From: Spirulina sp034932185
GTDB taxonomy: Bacteria; Cyanobacteriota; Cyanobacteriia; Cyanobacteriales; Spirulinaceae
Direction of reading: 5' to 3'
DNA: 64,000 bases
NCBI RefSeq assembly: GCF_034932185.1
Contig: NZ_JAYGHW010000096.1
Span: 1-64,000, forward strand
Shown: one piece after another, positions 53,703 to 61,884 of the stretch
Layout: every line of letters starts with the position of its first letter
Numbering within the stretch: position 1 is the first letter of the stretch
The notes under the pieces: model-generated
What the model saw: the letters and a program-made list of their open reading frames with translations, nothing else
The model's database searches: none
What the model was told of the DNA's origin: nothing
Translations under genes and position numbers: made by a program

Positions 53703-54868
53703 TGGCACAGCGCAAAATCTGTATTGTTACGGGGACTCGGGCTGAGTATGGTTTGTTGTACTGGCTGATGAAAGAAGTTGCTGATGATGATGACCTAGCG
53801 CTACAGATTATCGCTACGGGGATGCATCTTTCTCCTGAGTTTGGTTTGACCTATCAGCAAATTGAGGCAGATGGTTTCAGTATTGATGCCAAGGTAGAGA
53901 TGCTGTTATCGTCTGACACGCCTGTGGGAATTGCGAAATCTATGGGTTTGGGAGTTATCGGCTTTGCTGATGCTTTGGATCGCCTGAAGCCTGATATTTT
54001 GGTGGTGTTGGGCGATCGCTTTGAAATTCTCGCCGCAGCTCAAGCGGCAATGGTTGCTAGAATTCCTATCGCTCATATTCATGGGGGAGAGACTACGGAA
54101 GGGGCATTCGATGAGCAAATTCGTCATGCCATCACCAAATTTGCCCAATGGCATTTTGTTGCCGCAGAGCCTTATCGTCAGCGTGTGATTCAATTGGGAG
54201 AATCCCCCGATCGCGTCTTTAACGTTGGTTCTCCAGGTCTAGACCATCTTCAATATATGGACTGGCTTGATCGCTCTACTTTAGAACGATCTCTAGGGAT
54301 TAAACTGCGATCGCCCCTCTTCCTAGTGACTTATCATCCGGTTACGCTAGATCAACAGTCTCCGTCAATCGCCATGCAGGAGCTATTAGAGGCTCTGGAT
54401 GGTTTTCCAGAGGCAACGGTCATCCTGACCTATCCTAATGCTGATACCGGAGGGCGCGTTTTGATTAAGCAGATCGATCAATGGGTGAAGCACAATCAAC
54501 ATCGATCGAAAGCATTTGTTTCCCTTGGTCAACAACGGTATCTAAGTCTGATGGGTGAAGCGGATGTAATAATTGGCAATTCCTCTAGTGGATTGACAGA
54601 AGCGCCAGCCCTGAAAAAAGCAACCGTGAATGTTGGCGATCGCCAAAAGGGTCGTCTCAAAGCCCAGTCAGTGATTGATACGCCAGAACGCAGCCAGGAT
54701 ATTGTGGCGGGTATTCATCAAGCCCTATCTGACAAGTTTCAATCGATGCTACCCTCAGTTAAATCCTTGTATGGAACAGGAAATGTGAGTCAGCAAATCA
54801 AGGAAGAACTAAAAGCTGTGCCACTGCAAACTCGAAAAGCCTTTTTCGATATTGAGCATGATTTCTAA
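53699..54868 (+). CDS. legG: Hydrolysing NDP-sugar 2-epimerase LegG/NeuC
   Basis: 389 residues. CIVTGTRAEYGLLYWLMKEV at the start, VVLGDRFEILAAAQAAMVAR, IAHIHGGETTEGAFDEQIRH followed by AITKFA, and IIGNSSSGLTEAPALKKATV are the NeuC/LegG signatures of GT-B type 2-epimerases. It converts GDP-2,4-diacetamido-trideoxyglucose to free 2,4-diacetamido-trideoxymannose with loss of nucleotide. Coupled to legC by a 4-bp overlap; its stop lies 2 bp before the legI ATG. Confidence 0.92.
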   Translation: MMAQRKICIVTGTRAEYGLLYWLMKEVADDDDLALQIIATGMHLSPEFGLTYQQIEADGFSIDAKVEMLLSSDTPVGIAKSMGLGVIGFADALDRLKPDILVVLGDRFEILAAAQAAMVARIPIAHIHGGETTEGAFDEQIRHAITKFAQWHFVAAEPYRQRVIQLGESPDRVFNVGSPGLDHLQYMDWLDRSTLERSLGIKLRSPLFLVTYHPVTLDQQSPSIAMQELLEALDGFPEATVILTYPNADTGGRVLIKQIDQWVKHNQHRSKAFVSLGQQRYLSLMGEADVIIGNSSSGLTEAPALKKATVNVGDRQKGRLKAQSVIDTPERSQDIVAGIHQALSDKFQSMLPSVKSLYGTGNVSQQIKEELKAVPLQTRKAFFDIEHDF

Positions 54869-54869
54869 A

Positions 54870-55943
54870 ATGTCCACATTTATCATTGCCGAAGCAGGGG
54901 TTAATCATAACGGCAACATCGATCTAGCCCAGCAACTAATTGATATTGCGGCTGATGCGGGGGCAGATGCCGTTAAATTCCAAACTTTCCAAGCCGATCG
55001 GGTCGTGAGTCGCTATGCACCCAAGGCTGAGTATCAAACTCAAACGACAGGGAAAACAGAAAGTCAGTTGGAGATGGTTCGCAAACTGGAATTAAGCGCG
55101 TCGGATCACGAGGTTTTAATTCGTCATGCTCAGTCCAGAGGGATTCGATTTCTCTCAACCCCTTTTGATGTCCCTAGCCTATATCTCTTGACGCGAGATT
55201 TGGGTTTAAACACGATTAAAATCCCCTCTGGGGAAATTACTAATGCTCCTTTTTTACTGGAGATTGCCCGTTCTGCGGAAAGGATCATCCTCTCAACGGG
55301 AATGAGTACATTAGGGGAAGTGGAGGCGGCGTTAGGGGTTTTGGCCTTTGGGTTGACGACGGATCAGACGATTCCCCAGCGGGGAGATTTTGAGCGTGCT
55401 TTTGCTTCTGAGCAAGGACAGCAGGAGTTGCGCGATCGCGTCACCCTCCTCCACTGCACGACGGAATATCCAGCCCCCTTTGCGGAGGTGAATTTACGGG
55501 CGATGGATACTCTGGCAGCGGCTTTTGGGTTGCCGGTGGGTTATTCTGACCACACACCGGGGATTCATATTTCCTTGGCGGCGGTGGCGCGGGGTGCTAA
55601 GGTTATCGAGAAGCATTTTACGAGTGATCGGTCTCTCCCTGGCCCGGATCATCGGGCATCTTTGGAGCCACAGGAGCTACATCGGCTAGTGCAGCAAATT
55701 CGCGAGATTGAGCAAGCATTGGGAGATGGGGTTAAGCGGCCTACGGCTTCTGAGTGGAAGAATCGGGAGGTTGCTCGTAAGAGTTTGGTGGCTGCTCGGG
55801 CGATCGAGGCTGGTGAAGTATTTACGGAACAAAACTTGACTTGTAAAAGACCTGCAATAGGAAATTCTCCTTTTAGCTACTGGAAACTCATAGGGGAAAC
55901 CTCCGCACAGAGTTACACCATTGATGAAGTGATCGATGTTTGA
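54870..55943 (+). CDS. legI: N,N'-diacetyllegionaminic acid synthase (NeuB family)
   Basis: 357 residues from ATG 54870; an upstream in-frame TTG overlaps legG. FIIAEAGVNHNGNIDLAQQL, DAVKFQTFQADRVV, IRFLSTPFDVPSLYLL, IKIPSGEITNAPFLLEIARS, LLHCTTEYPAPFAEVNL, VGYSDHTPGIHISLAAVARG and EKHFTSDRSLPGPDHRASLE are the NeuB barrel with its metal and PEP residues. The C-terminal SAF antifreeze-like domain follows from about 295. It condenses the mannose derivative with PEP to give the nine-carbon acid. Its GC and HIP1 content is closer to the core genome than its neighbours'. Confidence 0.93.
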   Translation: MSTFIIAEAGVNHNGNIDLAQQLIDIAADAGADAVKFQTFQADRVVSRYAPKAEYQTQTTGKTESQLEMVRKLELSASDHEVLIRHAQSRGIRFLSTPFDVPSLYLLTRDLGLNTIKIPSGEITNAPFLLEIARSAERIILSTGMSTLGEVEAALGVLAFGLTTDQTIPQRGDFERAFASEQGQQELRDRVTLLHCTTEYPAPFAEVNLRAMDTLAAAFGLPVGYSDHTPGIHISLAAVARGAKVIEKHFTSDRSLPGPDHRASLEPQELHRLVQQIREIEQALGDGVKRPTASEWKNREVARKSLVAARAIEAGEVFTEQNLTCKRPAIGNSPFSYWKLIGETSAQSYTIDEVIDV

Positions 55944-56568
55944 AAAAATTTATATCTTAGGTGCAGGAGGGCATGGGAAAGTTGTGTTAGAAACGCTCTT
56001 AATGAGTGGCATCCAACCAACAGGCATCCTAGATAACAAATTGTATAAATTAGGCAAAATAAGGGATATACCTATTTTAGGAGGAGATGATTACCTAAAT
56101 TCCATATCTAGCAATTGCACATATCTCATCAATGGATTGGGGGCTAATCCACAAACTACTAAACGAAGAAATTTATTTGAGACAATGAAAGCGCGAGGGT
56201 TTACATTTAAATCATTGAGCCATCCATCATCAGTAATTAGTTGTACTGTAGAATTCGGCGAAGGGTGTCAAGTTATGGCTGGGGCAATTTTACAGCCGGA
56301 TGTTATTCTAGGTGACAATGTTGTAATCAATACTCGATCTAGCATCGACCATGATTGCGTTATTGAATCCCATGTATTTATTAGTCCAGGGGTAGTTCTA
56401 TGCGGTAACGTGAAAGTCTCTTCATGTGCTTTTATTGGTGCGGGTGCTGTGATTATGCCGGGTATTCGCATTGGAAATGGTTCAGTCATTGGTGCGGGTT
56501 CCGTTGTTACGGAAGCGATACCAGATGAATGGGTTGTTCTTGGAAATCCTGCGAAAAGATTACGATAG
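55936..56568 (+). CDS. NeuD/PglD-like sugar N- or O-acetyltransferase
   Basis: 210 residues, overlapping legI by 8 bp. The N-terminal Rossmann-like EKIYILGAGGHGKVVLETLL is the NeuD/PglD signature. From about 90 a left-handed beta-helix follows, with the catalytic His in VVINTRSSIDHDCVIESHVF and later GVVLCGNVKVSSCAFIGAGA and NGSVIGAGSVVTEAIPDEWV. In this locus it most likely acetylates the 4-amino group made by LegC (the LegH step); O-acetylation of the finished sugar, as NeuD does, is the alternative. Confidence 0.85.
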   Translation: MFEKIYILGAGGHGKVVLETLLMSGIQPTGILDNKLYKLGKIRDIPILGGDDYLNSISSNCTYLINGLGANPQTTKRRNLFETMKARGFTFKSLSHPSSVISCTVEFGEGCQVMAGAILQPDVILGDNVVINTRSSIDHDCVIESHVFISPGVVLCGNVKVSSCAFIGAGAVIMPGIRIGNGSVIGAGSVVTEAIPDEWVVLGNPAKRLR

Positions 56569-56609
56569 ATTTTTGACCGCTCATCAGTTTTTAAGATAGG
56601 TAAATTCAC

Positions 56610-57722
56610 ATGAAGTCATTGAAGTGGTGTACGAACTGTTTGTCCATGTCAACTCGTCCCAGAATTAATTTTGATGAAAGGGGATGGTGTAATGCCTGTG
56701 TATGGATGGAGCAAAAGAAAACCCTAGATTGGGAATCAAGACACCGCGAGTTAAATCAACTTCTCGACAAACATCGTCACCAAGACAATGGTTTTGATTG
56801 CCTAGTACCTGTCAGCGGGGGAAAAGATGGCTCTTATGTTGCTTATAACTTGAAGCATCGTTATGGAATGAATCCTCTGGCTGTAACAATTACTCCGCCG
56901 CTTCCGCTAGAGCTAGGAGAACGTAATCTTCGTTCCTTTGTGGAAAGTGGTTACAATCATATATCAATTAATCCAGACCATGAGGCGATGCGAGTCCTAA
57001 ACAAAATCGGTCTTATTGAAATGGGTTTTCCATATTATGGATGGCTCATAGCAATTCAATCCGCAGTAATTCGTATAGCCATTAATTTTGGCATTCATCT
57101 GATTTTTTACGGAGAAGATGGAGAAGTGGAATATGGGGGATCAACGGAGACGGCTAAAAAACCTGTTTATGATGTTAGCTACATGAAGAAAATCTACCTT
57201 GAAGGTGGGTATGAGAAAGTTCTTGAAAAATCTAAATTACCTCTTGAGAGCTTGTATTTTTTCGGATTTCCATCTGATGCAGAACTAGACCAGAGTGCAA
57301 TCAGTATTACTCACTGGTCTTATTTTGAAAATTGGGATCCTTACCGCAATTACTTGACTGCCAAAGAGCACTGCGGCCTTAAAGAATCTGAAAGCTCAAA
57401 TTCAGGAACTTTTACTAATTTTTCTCAAAATGATCAAGCATTATATGCTTTGCACACCTATATCATGTATCTCAAGTTTGGCTTTGGGCGTGCCAATCAA
57501 GATGCTTCGATTGAAATCCGAAGAGGTGCCATGGATAGAAGCCAAGCAATCAACCTAGTTCGACTCTATGATGGTCAGTACCCAGAAGAGTTTCTTGAAA
57601 CTTATCTAGACTATTATCAAATGAGTCAGGAAGAATTTAGTATAGCCCTTGATCGTTGGGCTAATCTTGACCTATTCGATAAGGTTAATGGCTACTGGAC
57701 ACCTAAATTTTCTATTTCGTAG
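56610..57722 (+). CDS. N-acetyl sugar amidotransferase (WbpG/PseA/LegA-like)
   Basis: 370 residues. The N-terminus KWCTNCLSMSTRPRINFDER with WCNACVWME has paired cysteines, probably a zinc site. The PP-loop ATP-binding motif is CLVPVSGGKDGSYVAYNLKH near 67. IRRGAMDRSQAINLVRLYDG is a conserved late motif. WbpG of Pseudomonas and PseA of Campylobacter use ammonia to turn an acetamido group into acetamidino. The HisH2 and HisF2 genes directly downstream would supply and channel the ammonia, exactly as with WbpG. It thus marks an amidinated sugar product. Confidence 0.92.
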   Translation: MKSLKWCTNCLSMSTRPRINFDERGWCNACVWMEQKKTLDWESRHRELNQLLDKHRHQDNGFDCLVPVSGGKDGSYVAYNLKHRYGMNPLAVTITPPLPLELGERNLRSFVESGYNHISINPDHEAMRVLNKIGLIEMGFPYYGWLIAIQSAVIRIAINFGIHLIFYGEDGEVEYGGSTETAKKPVYDVSYMKKIYLEGGYEKVLEKSKLPLESLYFFGFPSDAELDQSAISITHWSYFENWDPYRNYLTAKEHCGLKESESSNSGTFTNFSQNDQALYALHTYIMYLKFGFGRANQDASIEIRRGAMDRSQAINLVRLYDGQYPEEFLETYLDYYQMSQEEFSIALDRWANLDLFDKVNGYWTPKFSIS

Positions 57723-57724
57723 TC

Positions 57725-58363
57725 ATGAAGAACCGTATAACTGTTATTGATTACAAGATGGGAAACATATGTTCTGTACTGAATGCCTTGACTTACCTAG
57801 GTTACAGTGCGTCGGTTAGCAGTGATTGTCGCGAAATACTTGACTCAAATGTATTGATCTTGCCTGGAGTGGGATCATTTCATCGGGCAATGATGACTTT
57901 ATGTCAAACGGGACTTGATCGAGCAATTGTGGAGGCGGTCATAGACAAAGGCAGCAAGATTCTTGGTATATGCCTAGGGATGCAACTATTAGCACAATCC
58001 AGTACAGAGGATGGCAAAACAAGAGGACTTGGTCTGATTCCTGCGAATGTTGAGCGGTTTAAACAGGATGGTCTAAACGGATTGAAAGTCCCACATATTG
58101 GCTTTAACCAGGTTACTTCTGAATCAGATTCAATTCTTTTCAAGGATTTGCCATCTCAAGTTGATTTCTATTTTGTGCACTCTTATCGAATTTTGCCCGC
58201 TGGATTGCCAGGAAAAGCTGCGCATTGTTGTCATGGTGAAACATTTCTTGCAGCTTATGAGTGGGATAATGTGTTTGCAACTCAATTCCATCCAGAGAAA
58301 AGCCAAACTAACGGACTCAAGTTGTTGAAGAATTTCTTACTAGAAGTAAGCCCTGAAAAGTAA
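57725..58363 (+). CDS. hisH2: HisH2-type glutaminase subunit for the sugar amidotransferase
   Basis: 212 residues, starting 2 bp after the amidotransferase gene. TVIDYKMGNICSVLNALTYL, the nucleophile in GICLGMQLLAQSSTEDGKTR and VFATQFHPEKSQTNGL give a complete glutaminase triad. It resembles HisH but belongs by context to the amidotransferase system rather than histidine synthesis: a separate hisH lies at 45355. AT-rich, like the surrounding island. It would produce ammonia passed through HisF2. Confidence 0.9.
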   Translation: MKNRITVIDYKMGNICSVLNALTYLGYSASVSSDCREILDSNVLILPGVGSFHRAMMTLCQTGLDRAIVEAVIDKGSKILGICLGMQLLAQSSTEDGKTRGLGLIPANVERFKQDGLNGLKVPHIGFNQVTSESDSILFKDLPSQVDFYFVHSYRILPAGLPGKAAHCCHGETFLAAYEWDNVFATQFHPEKSQTNGLKLLKNFLLEVSPEK

Positions 58364-58382
58364 ATACGATCAAACATTACTA

Positions 58383-59192
58383 ATGCTTAAGAAAAGAATC
58401 ATTTTTACACTTCTATATAGCGACGGTCAGTTCATGCTAAGTCGTAACTTTCGACTACAAAGAGTAGGGAATTTGGACTGGTTGGAACGGCACTATAATT
58501 TTTCTCATATCTCCTTTTTTATTGACGAATTAGTTGTTTTGGATGTAACACGCAAAAAAAGAGACTTTTATAGCTTTTGTGAAACACTTCGGCATCTTTC
58601 TAGAGGTTGTTTTATGCCCATTGCTGTGGGAGGCGGCATTCGTAATCTAGATCAAGCCCGAGAACTGCTTAGATCTGGAGCAGATAAAATTGTAGTTAAT
58701 ACGCCAGTTTTTGATCATCCTGAGTTCGTGAGTCAGCTAGTTAGTGAGTTTGGACAGCAGTGTGTGGTTGCATCTCTAGACCTGAAAAAAAACTCAGAAG
58801 GAACTTATCAAATTTGCGTCGATTCAGGAAGCCGAATGCTTGAGGATAGTGCTTCAAAATGGATTAAACAGATTTTAAAGCAGTCAGTGGGCGAACTGTA
58901 CCTTAACTCTATTGATCGGGATGGCACTGGCCAGGGTTATGACTTTTCGATTTTAGATCAGTTACCTAGTAACTTACCAGTTCCGGTAGTTTTGGCAGGT
59001 GGGGCTGGTAATGCACAGCATCTTGCAACTGGTATTGCAGATTGTAGGGTTGATGCCGTAGCTACTGCACATCTGTTCAACTTCATTGGTGATGGATTAG
59101 AAAAAGCCCGAAAAGAATTAATTGCAAGTGGAATTGAATTGCCACTATGGATTTCGCCCATCAATGATCAGCAAATGATTTTGATACAATGA
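58383..59192 (+). CDS. hisF2: HisF2-type cyclase-like subunit for the sugar amidotransferase
   Basis: 269 residues. HisF-like (beta/alpha)8 barrel: KRIIFTLLYSDGQFMLSRNF, IDELVVLDVTRKKRDFYSFC, MPIAVGGGIRNLDQARELLR, SGADKIVVNTPVFDHPEFVS, LYLNSIDRDGTGQGYDFSIL. The first catalytic region differs from housekeeping HisF (usual IIPCLDVxxGRVVKG is replaced by ITFTLLY-like sequence), as in HisF2 proteins of WbpG systems, which serve only as an ammonia channel. 19 bp after hisH2. Confidence 0.9.
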   Translation: MLKKRIIFTLLYSDGQFMLSRNFRLQRVGNLDWLERHYNFSHISFFIDELVVLDVTRKKRDFYSFCETLRHLSRGCFMPIAVGGGIRNLDQARELLRSGADKIVVNTPVFDHPEFVSQLVSEFGQQCVVASLDLKKNSEGTYQICVDSGSRMLEDSASKWIKQILKQSVGELYLNSIDRDGTGQGYDFSILDQLPSNLPVPVVLAGGAGNAQHLATGIADCRVDAVATAHLFNFIGDGLEKARKELIASGIELPLWISPINDQQMILIQ

Positions 59193-59222
59193 TTTTTCTG
59201 GAATTTGTTATTGAGGTTATCA

Positions 59223-60275
59223 ATGAATTGTGATTGGCAATCAGTTGTTGTTAGTCGCGATATGCCACTTGGGGATGTAATCGCAAAAATAAATGCTTCT
59301 GCTCTTCAAGTCGCACTCGTCTTAAACCATGATCAAACCCTGGCAGGAGTCTTGACAGATGGCGATATCCGTCGTGCTCTTCTCAACGGAAAAAGTCTTC
59401 TAAGTAGCGTGTTGGAGGTCATGAACCCTCATCCAATTGTTGTGTCTGCATCAATGCCTCGCACTAAAATGCTGTCATTGATGCGTCGCCATGTGCTTCA
59501 TCAGTTACCATTAGTTGGAGAAAATAATCAGGTTGTCGGTTTAGTTACTTTAGATGATTTGATCGGTGCGATCAATCGTCCTAACTGGGTTGTGCTGATG
59601 GCAGGCGGACTGGGAACGCGACTACACCCGTTAACCCAGGATTGTCCCAAACCCCTGTTAACGGTAGGAGGAAAACCCATCCTAGAAATCATTATTGAAA
59701 GTTTTATTGAACAGGGCTTTAATCAAATATTCCTTTCTGTCAACTATAAAGCAGAAATGATTGAAGATTATTTTGGGGATGGCGCTCAATGGGGTGCAAA
59801 CTTAACTTACCTATACGAAAAAGAACGTCTGGGAACTGCTGGAGCATTATCACTTCTTCCTGATATGCCAAATCACCCCATTCTTGTGATGAATGGTGAT
59901 ATTTTGACCCGTACCCGCTTCGATAACTTGCTCCAGTTTCACGAGTCCGAAGGAGCTGTGGCTACAATGGCAGTGCGACAGTACGATTATCAGGTTCCCT
60001 ATGGGGTAGTTTGCGTTGATGGTTCAAAAGTTCAAGCGATCGAAGAAAAACCCGTACAAAGCTTTTTTGTTAATGCTGGCATCTACACACTCTCTCCCAC
60101 GGCGTTAGAGTATTTACCCAAAAATACGTTCTTTGATATGCCAACGTTGTTTGATCGCCTCATAGCGGCCAATCACTCCACTTCCGCATACCCTCTCCGA
60201 GAGTATTGGCTAGATATTGGTCGTCTCGATGAATTTGAACGGGCACAGCACGAGTGGGAACAGCACCGGACATGA
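59223..60275 (+). CDS. ptmE: CBS-domain sugar-1-phosphate nucleotidyltransferase (PtmE-like)
   Basis: 350 residues from ATG 59223. Two CBS domains lie at about 5-115 (LVLNHDQTLAGVLTDGDIRR, HQLPLVGENNQVVGLVTLDD). The nucleotidyltransferase domain follows: NWVVLMAGGLGTRLHPLTQD with CPKPLLTVGGKPILE near 122-157, YEKERLGTAGALSL, VMNGDILTRTRFDNLL and YWLDIGRLDEF. In Campylobacter, PtmE makes GDP-glucosamine for the Leg pathway, which fits LegB using a GDP-linked sugar. The CBS pair suggests control by an adenine nucleotide. Its end overlaps ptmF. Confidence 0.88.
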   Translation: MNCDWQSVVVSRDMPLGDVIAKINASALQVALVLNHDQTLAGVLTDGDIRRALLNGKSLLSSVLEVMNPHPIVVSASMPRTKMLSLMRRHVLHQLPLVGENNQVVGLVTLDDLIGAINRPNWVVLMAGGLGTRLHPLTQDCPKPLLTVGGKPILEIIIESFIEQGFNQIFLSVNYKAEMIEDYFGDGAQWGANLTYLYEKERLGTAGALSLLPDMPNHPILVMNGDILTRTRFDNLLQFHESEGAVATMAVRQYDYQVPYGVVCVDGSKVQAIEEKPVQSFFVNAGIYTLSPTALEYLPKNTFFDMPTLFDRLIAANHSTSAYPLREYWLDIGRLDEFERAQHEWEQHRT

Positions 60276-61186
60276 AGGTTTTAGTAATTGGTTATGGTTC
60301 GATTGGACAGCGCCACGTTCGCTTACTGTTAGGTCTAGGCTGTTCAGTAGCTGTAGTCAGCCGTCGTTTGATTGAGTATTCTCCTGCGTATACTAACTTA
60401 ACACAAGCCCTAGAAAACTGGAGACCCGACTACGTTGTCATTGCTAGTCGCACGAGTGAACACCACGAAGATTTGAGCAAGCTAGCCCAGCATGGCTTTT
60501 GTGGTTTAGTAATGGTCGAAAAACCACTATTTAACTTCAATATTCCGATCCTTGAAAACAAATTTTCTAAGTTAGTTGTCGCCTACAATTTACGATTTCA
60601 TCCCTTATTACAGCGGCTAAAGGCCATTGTCGATCAACCGTCAAGATTGATCACAGCCCATATCTATGTTGGGTCTTACTTACCGAACTGGAGAGCAAAT
60701 ACAGACTACCGACAAAGCTATTCTGCCCAACGAATGGCAGGCGGCGGAGTTCTGCGAGATTTAAGTCATGAATTAGACTATGCCCTGTGGCTCTTCGGTT
60801 CGTGGCAAAGATTAACTGCAAATGGCGGGAAATTTAGTGCCTTGGAAATTGACAGCGATGACACCTACTCGATTTTAATGGAAACCCCATCATGCTCATC
60901 TGTTGCCATTCACTTAAACTATCTTGATCGAGTCCCGCGCCGACAAATACTCCTCAATACCAAAGAGCAAACCATTTCAGTAGATCTCTATTCCAACAGT
61001 ATTAGTCTGAATGGAGTTCCAGAAAGTATAGCCCTCGATCGGGATTTTACCTATCGTTCTGAACACCAAGCTATGCTATCTGGCCACTTTGAGTTACTAT
61101 GCAGTGCTGAAGCAGCCCAGGAAACCCTCCGAATGATAGAAGCTGCTGAACAAGCTGCCAGACTACACACGTGGATCGAACAATGA
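60272..61186 (+). CDS. ptmF: Gfo/Idh/MocA family oxidoreductase (PtmF-like)
   Basis: 304 residues from ATG 60272, overlapping ptmE by ATGA. N-terminal NAD-binding fold KVLVIGYGSIGQRHVRLLLG, then DYVVIASRTSEHHEDLSKLA and VMVEKPLFNFNIP with the family EKP lysine. The C-terminal part contains GGGVLRDLSHELDYALWLFG with the DxxxH substrate site. PtmF occurs next to PtmE and PtmA in Campylobacter Leg loci, where it is thought to act early in precursor supply; the exact reaction is not settled in my knowledge. Confidence 0.82.
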   Translation: MKVLVIGYGSIGQRHVRLLLGLGCSVAVVSRRLIEYSPAYTNLTQALENWRPDYVVIASRTSEHHEDLSKLAQHGFCGLVMVEKPLFNFNIPILENKFSKLVVAYNLRFHPLLQRLKAIVDQPSRLITAHIYVGSYLPNWRANTDYRQSYSAQRMAGGGVLRDLSHELDYALWLFGSWQRLTANGGKFSALEIDSDDTYSILMETPSCSSVAIHLNYLDRVPRRQILLNTKEQTISVDLYSNSISLNGVPESIALDRDFTYRSEHQAMLSGHFELLCSAEAAQETLRMIEAAEQAARLHTWIEQ

Positions 61187-61884
61187 TCAGGATCTGTACA
61201 ATATGCGCTCGTGCTGGATCTAAAGGTGTCAAAAATAAAAATGTCCGAAATTTACAGGGAAAACCCTTAATTGCTCACACAGTAGAACAGGCCAAACGTT
61301 CTCAATTATTTGACTGCATTGCTGTGAGCAGTGACTCTCAACAAATTCTGGACATTGCCCAGGCTTGCGGTGTGGATTTTTTGGTGAATCGCCCAGCAGA
61401 GCTAGCTACCGATACGGCTGCAAAATTACCCGCCATTCGCCATTGTGTGTCAGAAGCCGAAAGAAAGAGCGGTTTTCAGTTTGATGTAGTGGTTGATCTA
61501 GATGCGACTTCGCCCTTACGATTACCGGAGGATATTCAAGAAGCGGTGAGTTTACTAGAGCGTCAAGGAATCGGTAATGTGATTACAGGGACTCCATCTC
61601 GGCGATCACCCTATTTCAATTTAGTAGAGTTAGATGAAAATCAGGTTGTTCGCCTATCAAAGCCTTTACGTCAAGGGATTGTTCGTCGTCAAGATTCTCC
61701 AGCTTGTTTCGATATGAATGCCTCAATTTATGTATGGCAGCGAAATGTATTATTCAATTGTGAAACAGTATTTAATCCTGATACACAGCTTTTTGTCATG
61801 CCAGCGGAACGTTCCGTTGACATTGACAGCAATTTAGACTTTGAAATCGTTGAGCTTTTGATGGAAAAGAGACTTGACCAATGA
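61183..61884 (+). CDS. legF: CMP-legionaminic acid synthetase (NeuA family)
   Basis: 233 residues from ATG 61183, coupled to ptmF by ATGA. IRICTICARAGSKGVKNKNV with RNLQGKPLIAHTV is the CTP-binding P-loop-like motif of acylneuraminate cytidylyltransferases; VVDLDATSPLRLPEDIQEAV and CFDMNASIYVWQRNVL follow. It activates the nine-carbon acid as CMP-sugar for transfer, the last cytoplasmic step. The glycosyltransferase that would use it is not in the window. Confidence 0.92.
   Translation: MIRICTICARAGSKGVKNKNVRNLQGKPLIAHTVEQAKRSQLFDCIAVSSDSQQILDIAQACGVDFLVNRPAELATDTAAKLPAIRHCVSEAERKSGFQFDVVVDLDATSPLRLPEDIQEAVSLLERQGIGNVITGTPSRRSPYFNLVELDENQVVRLSKPLRQGIVRRQDSPACFDMNASIYVWQRNVLFNCETVFNPDTQLFVMPAERSVDIDSNLDFEIVELLMEKRLDQ

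Noticed and set aside
57725..59192. hisH and hisF as histidine biosynthesis genes
   Set aside because: Their place directly after a WbpG-type amidotransferase within Leg genes, and a separate core-like hisH at 45355, point to sugar amidation instead.
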